The notes under the pieces: model-generated
Database searches by the model: none
The model's input: the letters and a program-made list of their open reading frames with translations, nothing else
What the model was told of the DNA's origin: nothing
In this document: positions 34,382-42,998 of the stretch, in pieces
How the letters are laid out: each line of letters begins with the position of its first letter
How positions within the stretch are numbered: the stretch's first letter is position 1
NCBI RefSeq assembly: GCF_023715565.1
Contig: NZ_JAMBOJ010000007.1
Location: forward strand, 1-64,000
DNA from: Cytobacillus firmus
GTDB taxonomy: Bacteria; Bacillota; Bacilli; Bacillales; Cytobacillaceae
Direction of reading: 5' to 3'
Length of the DNA stretch: 64,000 nucleotides
Made by a program: the position numbers and the translations under genes

Positions 34382-35221
34382 ATGGTAAAAAAACTCACCC
34401 TCATCTTTTGGATCATCCTGCTTCTCGCCTCCTGCAGTTCAGTTAACCACAGCGAAATCATTCATTCTGAAAAAGAATCCCGCCTGACAGTTAAAGAAGA
34501 AATTCCATTGGATTTTTTTCCTCGAAACCTTACTGTTGCTGCAGTAGGTGACTCTTTAACCCAGGGGGTTGGAGACAGTACTGAACGTGGAGGGTACGTG
34601 CCATATCTTGAAAAGTCACTGGAAAAAGACAAAAGTGTTCAAGACGCTGTTTTTTACAATTTCGGTGTAAAAGGCAATCGTTCCGATCAATTATTGAAGA
34701 AGCTGGGGACAGATGAAGTAAAAGATGTTGTGAAGAAAGCAGACGCGGTGATCATAACCATTGGCGGCAATGACGTTATGAAAGTAGTCCGTGAGAATTT
34801 TTCAAACCTAAAGCTGAGAGCTTTTGCCAAGGAAAAAGAAACCTATGAACAAAATCTGACTGAGGTTTTAGATTCGATAAAAGAGGTAAACCCAAATAGT
34901 AAAATTGTTTTAATAGGCTTATATAACCCCTTTTTAAAATGGTTTTCTGAAATAACGGAAATTAATGCTATTGTTGGAGATTGGAATGACACTAGCCAGG
35001 AAATATTGAGAAATTACTCAGGGACTTATTTTGTTGAAATAGATGATATATTTGAAAATACCGATGATAATCTTTTATTTACTGACTATTTTCATCCAAA
35101 TGATAAAGGCTATGAATTAATAGCTGGACGGGTCCATCAAATACTCAGAGAGGAAGTGCTGAAAGATATTCCGTATAAAAGGAAAGCTGAAGGAAATGGA
35201 GAGAAGTTGATTGAAAGATAG
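34382..35221 (+). CDS. ypmR: SGNH/GDSL-family lipoprotein hydrolase (YpmR)
   Basis: A 279-residue exported esterase-like protein with lipobox LLASC near residue 18. SGNH blocks: GDSLTQG (block I Ser), the Gly in KGNRSDQ, TIGGNDVM (block III), and DYFHPNDKGY (block V Asp-His). The natural ester is unknown. Start at 34382 with AGGTGATAG before it. ypmS overlaps the last 11 bases. Confidence 0.9.
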   Translation: MVKKLTLIFWIILLLASCSSVNHSEIIHSEKESRLTVKEEIPLDFFPRNLTVAAVGDSLTQGVGDSTERGGYVPYLEKSLEKDKSVQDAVFYNFGVKGNRSDQLLKKLGTDEVKDVVKKADAVIITIGGNDVMKVVRENFSNLKLRAFAKEKETYEQNLTEVLDSIKEVNPNSKIVLIGLYNPFLKWFSEITEINAIVGDWNDTSQEILRNYSGTYFVEIDDIFENTDDNLLFTDYFHPNDKGYELIAGRVHQILREEVLKDIPYKRKAEGNGEKLIER

Positions 35222-35792
35222 AAAATGGAAAAAGCTGTTTTTTACACTGCTGGCAATTAATGCACTCATTATAACTGTGCTGTTTATTTTTATCAGTATA
35301 CCGGCAGATGACGAAAACTACACAGCGATCACAGAGAATAGTGATGATTACGTTCCTTTTAACATAAAAGCCAACAAAGAGGATTTGAATAGAATCATTA
35401 ACCACTACCTTGAAAAAGAAGGGCTGACAGGAGCAATAGATTACAAAGTCCTCCTAAACGATGAAGTTGATTTGTATGGCACAATCCCTTTCTTCAGTCA
35501 GGATCTGCAAATGAAATTGTCATTTGAACCAGAAGCCTTGAATAATGGGGATGTTGTCCTTCAGCAAAAGTCAATATCTGTTGGGCAGATGAATCTTCCG
35601 GTTTCACATGTCCTGAAGCTGGTAAAAGACCGCTACAAACTTCCGGAAGGTGTTACCATTCAGCCGCAGAAAGAAAGAATCTATGTGTCACTGCAGCAAA
35701 TGAAGCTGAAAAGTGATGTTAAAGTAAAAGTGGATGAATTTAATCTGAAACAGGATGATATTCGTTTTACCCTTCTTGTTCCTGTTAAATGA
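35211..35792 (+). CDS. ypmS: YpmS family membrane-anchored protein (DUF2140)
   Basis: A 193-residue protein with one N-terminal membrane anchor (residues 8-29) and an extracytoplasmic beta-rich domain (DUF2140), matching YpmS. It has a TTG start behind GGAGAG, overlapping ypmR. Conserved pairing with ypmR suggests joint action at the cell surface. The role is unknown. The B. subtilis ypmT gene that should follow is missing. Confidence 0.87.
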   Translation: MKDRKWKKLFFTLLAINALIITVLFIFISIPADDENYTAITENSDDYVPFNIKANKEDLNRIINHYLEKEGLTGAIDYKVLLNDEVDLYGTIPFFSQDLQMKLSFEPEALNNGDVVLQQKSISVGQMNLPVSHVLKLVKDRYKLPEGVTIQPQKERIYVSLQQMKLKSDVKVKVDEFNLKQDDIRFTLLVPVK

Positions 35793-35857
35793 GAAAAGGA
35801 AATCCTTCCGCAGCTTTGGAAGGGTTCCCTATTTGATATTTAATAAGCATGAAAGGA

Positions 35858-36625
35858 TTAGTCTGCAATGATAATTGCTTCGAGTTCAGGCTCTTTGGCA
35901 ACGAAACCTACTGCCAGCAAAGTGTATGCCTGGTCTGTTTTAAATTGCATTCGGGGGAAGGACAGCACCGCATTTTGAGTTCCGGCAATCCTGGCTTCTA
36001 AGTCAACAGTCATTGGGGTTAAAGCGATGTACTTGCTTGCCTGGCTGAATGCGATATTTGGGAAAACCACATCCCGGTTTTTTACGGCAATATCAACTGC
36101 TGGTGAATCGTGTGACAGGTGGACAAATCTGACTTTGGTTTCCCCAGGAGACACTTCAGGATGATCTTCTAATAGGGCAAGCTTAAAGTTTGCTTCAATC
36201 CCCACAGCTGCAATTGTATACACCTTACCTGCTTCAGTAATGAATGGTCTGCTTACAAGTGCGGAGACCATGCCGGCCGGATAAATGTCTATCTGATGAG
36301 ATCCGGCAGGAAGTGTTGCATAACTGCTTACACCTTTATATGAGAAGTCCTTTAAAATTCTCGTGCCGTTTATATAGATATCAATTGGACCAGCATCAGG
36401 GGAACCATGGAAAATCCTTACTCTTGCCTGGTGTCCCTGTTGGGTATCCGCAAAAGGCGCCGTGTTATTTGTACGCATTAATTGACAAGCCTGATTTAGG
36501 CAATGCAGATGTTTATGATAATAAGCAATATGCTGTGCAGCATCAATGTATTTAAAGTACTGAGCCAGACGATCATATTTTGCCGCTCTTTGTAAATACC
36601 ACTGCTGATTTCTCTCAGTAGGCAT
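35858..36625 (-). CDS. DUF4397 domain-containing protein
   Basis: A 255-residue protein: an N-terminal helical part with many Tyr and His (residues 1-65), then two DUF4397 beta-sandwich repeats (ARVRIFHGSPDAGPIDIYING and TKVRFVHLSHDSPAVDIAVKN). Such domains are usually extracellular or spore-associated, but no signal peptide is visible. The ATG at 36625 is preceded by AGGAGGGGG, which excludes the longer frame starting at 36670. Divergent from the rsgA leader. Confidence 0.85.
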   Translation of the reverse strand: MPTERNQQWYLQRAAKYDRLAQYFKYIDAAQHIAYYHKHLHCLNQACQLMRTNNTAPFADTQQGHQARVRIFHGSPDAGPIDIYINGTRILKDFSYKGVSSYATLPAGSHQIDIYPAGMVSALVSRPFITEAGKVYTIAAVGIEANFKLALLEDHPEVSPGETKVRFVHLSHDSPAVDIAVKNRDVVFPNIAFSQASKYIALTPMTVDLEARIAGTQNAVLSFPRMQFKTDQAYTLLAVGFVAKEPELEAIIIAD

Positions 36626-36701
36626 AATTCCCCCTCCTAAAATCTGCTTTAATACCATATGCTTCTCCACGGCTGAATGCCACCTGAGGAATATAAAGGG
36701 C

Positions 36702-36730
36702 TTTACTTCTGGTGCAATATTCCATATAAT
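36702..36730 (+). promoter_or_regulatory. SigA promoter of the rsgA-paralogue leader
   Basis: TTTACT (36702-36707), exactly 17 bases, and a consensus TATAAT (36725-36730). Predicted start near 36737, about 25 bases before the leader ORF. Confidence 0.8.
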
Positions 36731-36762
36731 ATAAACAAATAAACGAAAGCGGGTGATGTGCT

Positions 36763-36834
36763 ATGAGAAGAGAACTTTATGCCAATACGTTCAGTGTAAA
36801 TAATTCAGGCACAGCCCTAATGGAATTCGTTTAA
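36763..36834 (+). CDS. 23-residue leader peptide upstream of rsgA paralogue
   Basis: The ORF starts MRRELYANTFSVNN and ends ...GTALMEFV, with a GGGTGATG ribosome binding site. It lies between a consensus promoter and a strong terminator in front of a ribosome-assembly GTPase. Bases 36808-36823 inside this ORF can pair with the terminator (see next entries). A control peptide, rather than a working protein, is the best reading. Confidence 0.7.
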   Translation: MRRELYANTFSVNNSGTALMEFV

Positions 36835-36901
36835 TCGAGCGGACCAGATTGTTTTTTTCTGCTTATTGAACTTTGCATGATCAAACCATGGGCTGATTGC
36901 C
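36808..36901 (+). promoter_or_regulatory. Candidate antiterminator pairing in the rsgA leader
   Basis: GGCACAGCCCTAATGG (36808-36823, inside the leader ORF) can pair with CCATGGGCTGATTGCC (36886-36901): 4+6+4 base pairs interrupted by two 2-base bulges. The second segment contains the rising arm, loop and start of the falling arm of the terminator, so the two structures exclude one another. A ribosome completing the leader ORF would mask the first segment and favour termination. A ribosome stalled early would leave it free and favour read-through. Confidence 0.65.
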
Positions 36902-36912
36902 TATGGTTTTTT
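36883..36912 (+). terminator. Leader terminator (attenuator) before rsgA paralogue
   Basis: AAACCATGGGC pairs with GCCTATGGTTT (11 bp including one G-U) with loop TGATT, followed by TTTTTTG. It stands 24 bases before the rsgA ribosome binding site, so it must be passed for expression. Confidence 0.85.
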
Positions 36913-36950
36913 GTATGTAAAAATATTCGGTAAGCATGGAGGAACAAGCA

Positions 36951-38006
36951 TTGACAATTAATAGACTTGGATTCGATCACTTTTTTAAAGAAGCTTTTTC
37001 AGCGTATGACGAAAAAGAATATCAAATGGGCCGGGTGGCTTTAGAGCATAAAAGAATGTATCGTATTTGGACAGATAAGGGTGAAATGCTCTGTGAAGTA
37101 TCAGGGAAATTTTCTTTTGATGCATCATCAAGGGAGGATTTTCCTGCCGTAGGTGACTGGGTTGTCATCAAGGAAAGAGCGGATGAAAAACGGGGAACTA
37201 TTCATGCTGTCCTTCCCCGAAAAAGCAAGTTTTCAAGGAAGGCAGCAGGGGTGAATACGGAAGAACAAATTGTAGCTGCTAATGTAGACACCATATTTCT
37301 GGTTAATTCACTTAATGAGGATCTAAACTTAAGAAGATTGGAACGTTATTTGCTTTTAACATGGGAAAGCGGAGCAGCTCCTGTGATTGTTCTTACCAAG
37401 GCTGACCTTTGTGAGAATCCGGAGAAAAAGCTTGCTGAGGTGGAGACCGTTGCCATGGGTGTTCCTGTTATCTCTATCAGCGTGATGGAAGAGAAGGGAA
37501 TTGAACTGCTTAAGCCGTTTTTGGAGCCTGGAGAAACAATCGCATTGTTCGGCTCTTCAGGTGTTGGAAAGTCCACACTTACCAATTATCTTCTTGGCGC
37601 GGACAAACAAAGGGTCCAGGAGATTAGAAGTGATGACAAAGGTAAGCATACAACTACTCACAGGGAACTCATCCTTCTTCCTGATGGTGCTATCCTGATT
37701 GATAATCCAGGAATGAGAGAGCTTCAGCTGTGGGAAAGCGAAAGTGGACTTTCAGAGAGCTTCACAGACATTGAGCAAGCAGCTCACGATTGCAGATTCA
37801 GGGATTGTACACATGATAACGAGCCTGGATGTGCTGTACTCAGGCTAATAGAAGAAGGAAGCATATCAGCGGCACGTCTTAACAGCTATAAAAAGCTTCT
37901 CAAAGAACTCGCCTATTTGGATAGAAAGCAGAATAAACGGGCACAAGCAGAAGAACGTAAACGCTGGAAAAAACTAAGTGCCGGAGCAAAGAATAAAAGA
38001 ATCTAA
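36951..38006 (+). CDS. rsgA: RsgA/YjeQ-family ribosome small-subunit GTPase (leader-controlled paralogue)
   Basis: A 351-residue circularly permuted GTPase. An OB-fold domain (about 25-105) is followed by G4 TKAD (149-152), G1 GSSGVGKST (201-209), a G2 TTTH segment (234-237) and G3 DNPG (251-254). A zinc knuckle follows (Cys281, Cys286, His288, Cys294). RsgA proteins check late 30S maturation. The TTG at 36951 is correctly spaced from GGAGG; the ATG at 36936 lies within that site. The housekeeping rsgA of Bacilli lies in the prpC-prkC region, so this is probably a second copy, here behind an attenuator. Confidence 0.9.
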   Translation: MTINRLGFDHFFKEAFSAYDEKEYQMGRVALEHKRMYRIWTDKGEMLCEVSGKFSFDASSREDFPAVGDWVVIKERADEKRGTIHAVLPRKSKFSRKAAGVNTEEQIVAANVDTIFLVNSLNEDLNLRRLERYLLLTWESGAAPVIVLTKADLCENPEKKLAEVETVAMGVPVISISVMEEKGIELLKPFLEPGETIALFGSSGVGKSTLTNYLLGADKQRVQEIRSDDKGKHTTTHRELILLPDGAILIDNPGMRELQLWESESGLSESFTDIEQAAHDCRFRDCTHDNEPGCAVLRLIEEGSISAARLNSYKKLLKELAYLDRKQNKRAQAEERKRWKKLSAGAKNKRI

Positions 38007-38012
38007 GTATTC

Positions 38013-38043
38013 AGAAACCTCTTCTGCGAAGAGGTTTCTTTTG
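38013..38043 (+). terminator. Terminator after rsgA paralogue
   Basis: GAAACCTCTT pairs with AAGAGGTTTC, followed by TTTT. Confidence 0.9.
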
Positions 38044-38145
38044 CATATATTCATTCTTTTCATTAATCTTATGTATATAGCTTTAAATCATCTTTTTAAG
38101 GGGAAAAGTAAAAGATAGAAAAGTGCCGGAAAGAGGTGGAGCAGA

Positions 38146-38682
38146 GTGACAGAAAAACAATACGAAAAGGCAACCTTTGCAGGAGGCTGCTTCTGGTGCA
38201 TGGTAAAGCCTTTCGATGAACAGCCTGGAATTAAAGAAGTAGTGTCCGGATATACCGGAGGTCATGTGAAAAATCCGACATACCAGCAAGTCTGTTCGGA
38301 AACAACTGGCCATTACGAAGCGGTTCAAATCACATATGATCCTGAGGTCTTCCCATATGAAACGCTGCTTGAATTATATTGGCAGCAGATTGACCCAACA
38401 GATGAAGGCGGGCAGTTCTACGATCGCGGGCAATCCTATCAGACTGCGATTTTCTATCACAATGAAAAACAAAAGCAATCTGCAGAACAATCAAAACAAA
38501 AGCTTGAAGAAACCGGTCCATTTAGAAAACCGATTGTTACAAAGATTTTGCCTGCTTCCGACTTTTATCCCGCAGAAGATTATCATCAGCATTATTACAA
38601 AAAGAACCCGGAAAGATACGATGCCTATCAGACCGGCTCTGGAAGAAAGGCATTTATAAACAACCACTGGGGTGAAAAATAA
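38146..38682 (+). CDS. msrA: Peptide methionine (S)-S-oxide reductase
   Basis: A 178-residue MsrA with catalytic Cys in [13 protein letters not shown], plus [12 protein letters not shown] and GHYEAV. It reduces the S-sulfoxide of methionine. GTG start after GAGGTGG. The stop overlaps the msrB ATG (TAATG), so the two stereospecific repair enzymes are coupled; in B. subtilis the pair is also adjacent. Confidence 0.96.
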   Translation: MTEKQYEKATFAGGCFWCMVKPFDEQPGIKEVVSGYTGGHVKNPTYQQVCSETTGHYEAVQITYDPEVFPYETLLELYWQQIDPTDEGGQFYDRGQSYQTAIFYHNEKQKQSAEQSKQKLEETGPFRKPIVTKILPASDFYPAEDYHQHYYKKNPERYDAYQTGSGRKAFINNHWGEK

Positions 38683-39122
38683 TGGCAAAAAACAGGGAAG
38701 AATTAAAGCAGAAACTCGATCCCATGCAATATGAAGTAACTCAGAATAATGGCACAGAGCCGCCGTTCCGGAACGAATATTGGAATGAATTTAAAGATGG
38801 AATTTATGTCGATATCGTATCCGGCAAGGCTCTCTTCAGCTCAAAAGATAAATATGATGCAGGGTGCGGCTGGCCCAGCTTCACTAAGCCCATAGAGGAT
38901 CAGGAAATTGAGGAAAAAGAAGACCGCACCCACTTTATGGTCAGAACGGAAGTGAGAAGTAAAACAGCTGATTCCCATCTTGGCCATGTTTTTGATGATG
39001 GGCCGGGACCTGCTGGGCTCCGTTATTGCATTAATTCTGCTGCACTCAAGTTTATTCCTAAGGAAAAACTGGAGGAAGAAGGCTATGGTGAATATCTGAA
39101 ATTATTTAATAACGAAAATTAA
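38682..39122 (+). CDS. msrB: Peptide methionine (R)-S-oxide reductase
   Basis: A 146-residue MsrB with the catalytic [17 protein letters not shown] and [11 protein letters not shown] motifs. The two CxxC zinc pairs found in many MsrB proteins are absent, as in the B. subtilis type. It completes the repair of methionine sulfoxide together with MsrA. Confidence 0.95.
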   Translation: MAKNREELKQKLDPMQYEVTQNNGTEPPFRNEYWNEFKDGIYVDIVSGKALFSSKDKYDAGCGWPSFTKPIEDQEIEEKEDRTHFMVRTEVRSKTADSHLGHVFDDGPGPAGLRYCINSAALKFIPKEKLEEEGYGEYLKLFNNEN

Positions 39123-39140
39123 GAAATGGATGGTGTTTTT

Positions 39141-39638
39141 ATGTTCAAGAAATTATTTGGTAAAAAGGAAACGGTCAAAGCAATTGAGATTAAGGCTGCT
39201 TTGACAGGTACGGCAGTTAATTTAGAAGAGGTACCTGATCCAGTATTTGCAGAAAGAATGATGGGGGACGGAATTGCAATTGAGCCTTCGGAAGGGGTGG
39301 TTGTTTCCCCGGTAAATGGTGAAGTAGTTCAAGTGTTCCCTACCAAGCATGCTATTGGCATTCGTGCTGAGAATGGTGCCGAGATTTTGATCCATATTGG
39401 CCTTGAAACGGTCTCCATGAAAGGGGAAGGATTCGAGACACATATTTCTGAGGGTTCAAAGGTCAGTGAAGGTGATAAGCTTGTCACATTTGATTTAGAG
39501 CTGGTTAAAGAAAAAGCAAAGAGCACAATAACACCTATGATAATTACTAATGGCGACCAGGTCGCTTCTCTTGAGAAAAATGCAGCAGGAGCTGTTACTA
39601 GAGGCACTTCAACAGTACTGACAGTTACTGCGAAATAA
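39141..39638 (+). CDS. ypqE: Stand-alone PTS glucose-type EIIA protein (YpqE)
   Basis: A 165-residue soluble EIIA(Glc)-type phosphocarrier. SPVNGEVVQVFPTKHAIGI contains the first conserved His, and ILIHIGLETVSMKG the phosphorylated His. There is no EIIB or EIIC domain, so it must serve another permease or a regulatory role. Start at 39141 after GGATGGTG. Follows msrAB as in B. subtilis. Confidence 0.92.
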   Translation: MFKKLFGKKETVKAIEIKAALTGTAVNLEEVPDPVFAERMMGDGIAIEPSEGVVVSPVNGEVVQVFPTKHAIGIRAENGAEILIHIGLETVSMKGEGFETHISEGSKVSEGDKLVTFDLELVKEKAKSTITPMIITNGDQVASLEKNAAGAVTRGTSTVLTVTAK

Positions 39639-39643
39639 TGAGA

Positions 39644-39674
39644 AAAAGCCGCTGATATTATTCGCGGCTTTTTT
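39644..39674. terminator. Bidirectional terminator
   Basis: AAAAGCCGC pairs with GCGGCTTTT with T runs on both strands, between ypqE and the convergent SGNH gene. Confidence 0.85.
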
Positions 39675-39711
39675 CGAGCTGTTTTTATCATTCTTCTTCT
39701 GTTTTTATTCT

Positions 39712-40806
39712 TCACTGTTCTGCCCTGGTGAGGATGGAGGATATTTGAATAACGGCATCATCTGAACTGTTATTCACTGATTTTTCATTTGTCACAATAA
39801 ATTTCACTAAATGCTGACGGTCTTCGAGACCGCTGACAATATATTGATATCTTCCTTTAGTCAGCGGCCACCAGGCAGATAAGGATGTAATATAGACATC
39901 ATCAATGAAAACATTCATCTTCCCGCCTTTTTCGCTGCGAATCATATCGACCCCAAGGAAAGTGCCGCTAAACTGATATTCAAGACTGTCACCCGCCTTG
40001 CGGCTCTCCCAAATGCCGTTTTTGTGAATAAATGAGCCAGATATATCTGTAACATGAGGGATGGCTGCTATTTCTATGTCCGCATTTTCATGAATGGGAG
40101 CAGAAAGCTCAGCAATTTCTGCCTGACTGCTGGCTAACTCTCTTATTTTCTTTATTAAGGTATCTGCATAGATTTTATATCCGTGATCATTTGGATGGAC
40201 CAAATCTTTTGTCAGTTCCTCTGCTGGTAATCCGGATAGTTCAAAAGGGTTTCTCATATCCACGTTTTTAGCGCCATAATGGTTAGAAATAAAAGAAATC
40301 GCCTGAACAAACTCTTCGTTATCCAGCGGATTTTCTGTAATGGTTATGATCTCTGTGTCAGGGTATAGCTGTTTTGTTTTCCGGATAAGCCCTTCGTAGA
40401 AATAAGAAAATTGCTTTTCATCCATATATTTGCGGTCATTCTCCCCAAATACGATAAAAGTTAAATCGATTTTCCCTAAATGCTCGGATTTCTGAAGTTT
40501 ATATAAACCTTCAAAGGCAGTGGCCCCACTTTGGACGATGGAATGCCTTTTGGCTTTACTCCCAAATTCACTATGCAGTTGCTTCTCAAGCCTTGTAAAC
40601 CATGCTGATGATTTGGATGTTGCACCTGACCCCCTGCCAATGCTGTCCCCGATAATCAGGTAATTGATATTCTCTTTTGACGACAGTTTTTGATACACGT
40701 TTGTTGGATTTGCCCCTTCAACTTTAGAAAGGCTATCAAATAAATGATACAAACCATATATAAAAGTGATGATAATAAAATATATGCCAATCTTCCTTCT
40801 CTTCAT
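39712..40806 (-). CDS. Membrane-anchored SGNH hydrolase with C-terminal beta domain
   Basis: A 364-residue protein. One N-terminal membrane anchor (residues 6-25) precedes an SGNH hydrolase domain: IIGDSIGRGSG (Ser), a central IVFGENDRKY (block III Asn) and DLVHPNDHGY (Asp-His). Residues about 245-364 form a separate beta-sandwich-like domain, plausibly carbohydrate-binding, as in two-domain acetylesterases acting on cell-wall or polysaccharide esters. Substrate unknown. Second SGNH protein in the window after ypmR. Confidence 0.85.
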   Translation of the reverse strand: MKRRKIGIYFIIITFIYGLYHLFDSLSKVEGANPTNVYQKLSSKENINYLIIGDSIGRGSGATSKSSAWFTRLEKQLHSEFGSKAKRHSIVQSGATAFEGLYKLQKSEHLGKIDLTFIVFGENDRKYMDEKQFSYFYEGLIRKTKQLYPDTEIITITENPLDNEEFVQAISFISNHYGAKNVDMRNPFELSGLPAEELTKDLVHPNDHGYKIYADTLIKKIRELASSQAEIAELSAPIHENADIEIAAIPHVTDISGSFIHKNGIWESRKAGDSLEYQFSGTFLGVDMIRSEKGGKMNVFIDDVYITSLSAWWPLTKGRYQYIVSGLEDRQHLVKFIVTNEKSVNNSSDDAVIQISSILTRAEQ

Positions 40807-40879
40807 TGGTTTGAATCCCTCGCTTCTTTTCTCTTACGTTTATCGTACCCCATTAATGACAAAGGGGGAAGGTTTTAAA

Positions 40880-40951
40880 ATGGAGTTAGAGAGTTTTTTG
40901 AAAAAAATAGGCATATGCACATGCGGGTCAAGTTCACCGTACATACATTAA
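40880..40951 (+). CDS. 23-residue Cys-containing peptide
   Basis: Starts MELESFLKKIG and ends ICTCGSSSPYIH, with a CxC motif. AAGGGGGAAGG precedes the ATG. It directly precedes a YjcZ-like gene, and may be a small spore or coat peptide or a leader. No family recognised. Confidence 0.45.
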   Translation: MELESFLKKIGICTCGSSSPYIH

Positions 40952-40990
40952 TATTGAAAATGCCCAAGAAATCTTGTTGAGGAGTGATTA

Positions 40991-41161
40991 ATGATGTATA
41001 AAGGTGCAGTTGCCGGTGCTGGCTACGACCAATGTTATCCAGGATATGGCTATCCTGTTGCTGGTGCTCATTATGGAGGAGGATATGGCGGTTTTGCATT
41101 GATCGTCGTATTGTTCATTCTATTGATTATTATCGGAGCATGCTGCTGCGGAAATTGGTAA
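40991..41161 (+). CDS. YjcZ/small sporulation membrane peptide
   Basis: A 56-residue peptide: a Gly/Tyr-rich N-terminal half (GAGYDQCYPGYGYPVAGAHY), then the hallmark GGFALIVVLFILLIIIG helix of the YjcZ/YjcM sporulation peptide family, ending in ACCCGNW. GGAGTG precedes the ATG. Such peptides are made in sporulating cells; function unknown. The Cys cluster at the end is unusual for the family. Confidence 0.85.
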   Translation: MMYKGAVAGAGYDQCYPGYGYPVAGAHYGGGYGGFALIVVLFILLIIIGACCCGNW

Positions 41162-41177
41162 TATAATTGGATCTTGT

Positions 41178-41208
41178 GAAGGCTGCTCGTAATGAGCAGC
41201 CTTTTATT
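41178..41208 (+). terminator. Terminator after the YjcZ-like gene
   Basis: AAGGCTGCTC pairs with GAGCAGCCTT, followed by TTATTTA. Confidence 0.9.
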
Positions 41209-41378
41209 TATTGGGCAGGGTGTTATTAACGGAATTTTACATGAATTTTATAAAAACCGAACATTTTTTGATATAACTAAATAATAGTTCGTAAAAATAT
41301 TGACCGCATCCTCTGAATTTGATATAGTTACCTATGGTTAGTGATATTAACGAATAATGCGTCTGGGGGAATAGGGCG

Positions 41379-42845
41379 ATGAATGCGAATTATGATGTGA
41401 TTGTGGTCGGTGCTGGACCGGCTGGAATATTTACTTGTTATGAATTAACATTGAAAATGCCTGGAGCAAAAATTTTATTAATTGATAAAGGGCACGATAT
41501 TTATAAAAGAAATTGTCCGATTTTACAGAAAAAGATTTCGAAATGCCCGCCGGCAGCAGGAAGAAAAGAATTTGCTGGCTGCCTGCCGGCTTGCTCTATC
41601 ACGAATGGATTTGGCGGAGCAGGGGCTTATTCAGATGGAAAATTCAATATAACTAGTGAGTTTGGCGGCTGGATGACCGATTATCTTCCTGACTCCCAGG
41701 TTGTTGATTTGATAAAATATGTAGACGAAATCAATTTGAAGCATGGCGCGACTGAAAGCATTACAGACCCAATGACAGATGAAGTGAGGGATATCGAGCG
41801 CCGCGGGTATGCAGCAGGACTTAAACTGCTTCGTGCGCAAGTCAGACATTTGGGCACCGAGCAGAATCTTGAAATCCTAAAGAGCATTTATGAATATCTG
41901 CGTAAAAAAATTGATATGTCCTATAAGACAGAGGTTGAAGATCTTATAACAGAAAGAACCCCTGATGGCCATCGGATTATGGGAGTCAAGCTTAAGTCCG
42001 GAAATGAAGTACATGCGGAGAAGGTAGTTGTGGCTCCAGGGAGAGATGGATCAGTCTGGTTGGCAAACCTCCTCAAGTCTCGCCGCCTGAAAATGATCAA
42101 TAACCAGGTCGATATTGGAGTGCGGGTTGAAACTTCGGATATTGTTATGGAAGAGATTAATAAACATCTTTACGAAGGAAAGTTCACATTTAATACCTCT
42201 GTCGGTACAAGAGTTCGGACATTCTGCAGCAATCCTTCCGGGCATGTTGTAGTGGAAAACCACTCAGGAATCATGCTTGCAAATGGCCATGCTTACAAAG
42301 ACCCTAAGCTGGGAAGCACTAATACCAACTTTGCTCTGCTTGTATCCCATACATTTTCAGAACCGTTTGATAAGCCGAATGAATATGCTCATGAGATTTC
42401 CAGGCTTGCCAACAGCCTATCAAACGGCGGAATCATTGTTCAAAAGTATGGAGATATATTAAAAGGCAGAAGATCTACCGAAAAGAGGATTAAGGAAGGG
42501 TTCCTTGAGCCAACTTTAAAGGAAGCGGTGCCTGGCGATCTGGGCCTTGTCCTTCCATATAATACAATGAAAAGCCTGATTGAAATGACAGAGGCTTTAA
42601 ATCATGTATCTCCTGGTCTTGCATCAGAACACACTTTATTCTATGGTGTGGAGGCAAAATTCTACTCTGCACGTCCGAAATTGAATGACCGTTTCGAAAC
42701 GGAAATCAGCGGGCTTTATGTTGGCGGGGATGGAGCAGGAATTACGAGGGGACTTGCACAAGCAGGTGCCTGCGGTGTTTGGATTGCAAGGGATATTATC
42801 AAAAAGACAAGTCATGCACCAGAAAGAGAACCTGCATTGGTATAA
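41379..42845 (+). CDS. FAD-dependent dehydrogenase, COG2509 type
   Basis: A 488-residue flavoprotein. It has an N-terminal dinucleotide fold (VIVVGAGPAGIFTCYEL), an inserted Cys-rich segment (KRNCPILQKKISKCPPA, then GCLPAC), TNGFGGAGAYSDGKF, and the C-terminal FAD loop YVGGDGAGITRGLAQAGACG. This is the uncharacterised COG2509 dehydrogenase family; substrate unknown. Stand-alone gene with a terminator after it. Confidence 0.85.
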   Translation: MNANYDVIVVGAGPAGIFTCYELTLKMPGAKILLIDKGHDIYKRNCPILQKKISKCPPAAGRKEFAGCLPACSITNGFGGAGAYSDGKFNITSEFGGWMTDYLPDSQVVDLIKYVDEINLKHGATESITDPMTDEVRDIERRGYAAGLKLLRAQVRHLGTEQNLEILKSIYEYLRKKIDMSYKTEVEDLITERTPDGHRIMGVKLKSGNEVHAEKVVVAPGRDGSVWLANLLKSRRLKMINNQVDIGVRVETSDIVMEEINKHLYEGKFTFNTSVGTRVRTFCSNPSGHVVVENHSGIMLANGHAYKDPKLGSTNTNFALLVSHTFSEPFDKPNEYAHEISRLANSLSNGGIIVQKYGDILKGRRSTEKRIKEGFLEPTLKEAVPGDLGLVLPYNTMKSLIEMTEALNHVSPGLASEHTLFYGVEAKFYSARPKLNDRFETEISGLYVGGDGAGITRGLAQAGACGVWIARDIIKKTSHAPEREPALV

Positions 42846-42905
42846 AAGTACAAAGGTTTGGAAGTATAATATGGATTGAACAGAATGAGGAAAATGATTC
42901 TTGGG

Positions 42906-42934
42906 CAGCCGCTATCCAGCGGCTGTTTTTTTTT
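42906..42934 (+). terminator. Terminator after the FAD dehydrogenase
   Basis: CAGCCGC pairs with GCGGCTG, followed by nine T residues. Confidence 0.9.
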
Positions 42935-42990
42935 CGGCAAAAATAGATCACTCTGCAAAATTCTTTTATGAAAGATTTCTTAAGTGACTT

Positions 42991-42998
42991 CATACAAT
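42991..42998 (+). promoter_or_regulatory. Possible SigE (mother-cell) -10 element upstream of yodT
   Basis: CATACAAT is an exact SigE -10. The -35 region 13-14 bases upstream (AAAGATT) is only a partial match. Distance to the yodT ATG is about 135 bases. Compatible with mother-cell expression, but weak. Confidence 0.35.

Noticed and set aside
36936-36950. ATG start for the rsgA paralogue at 36936
   Set aside because: The codon overlaps the GGAGG that serves the TTG at 36951, so it cannot be used with that site.
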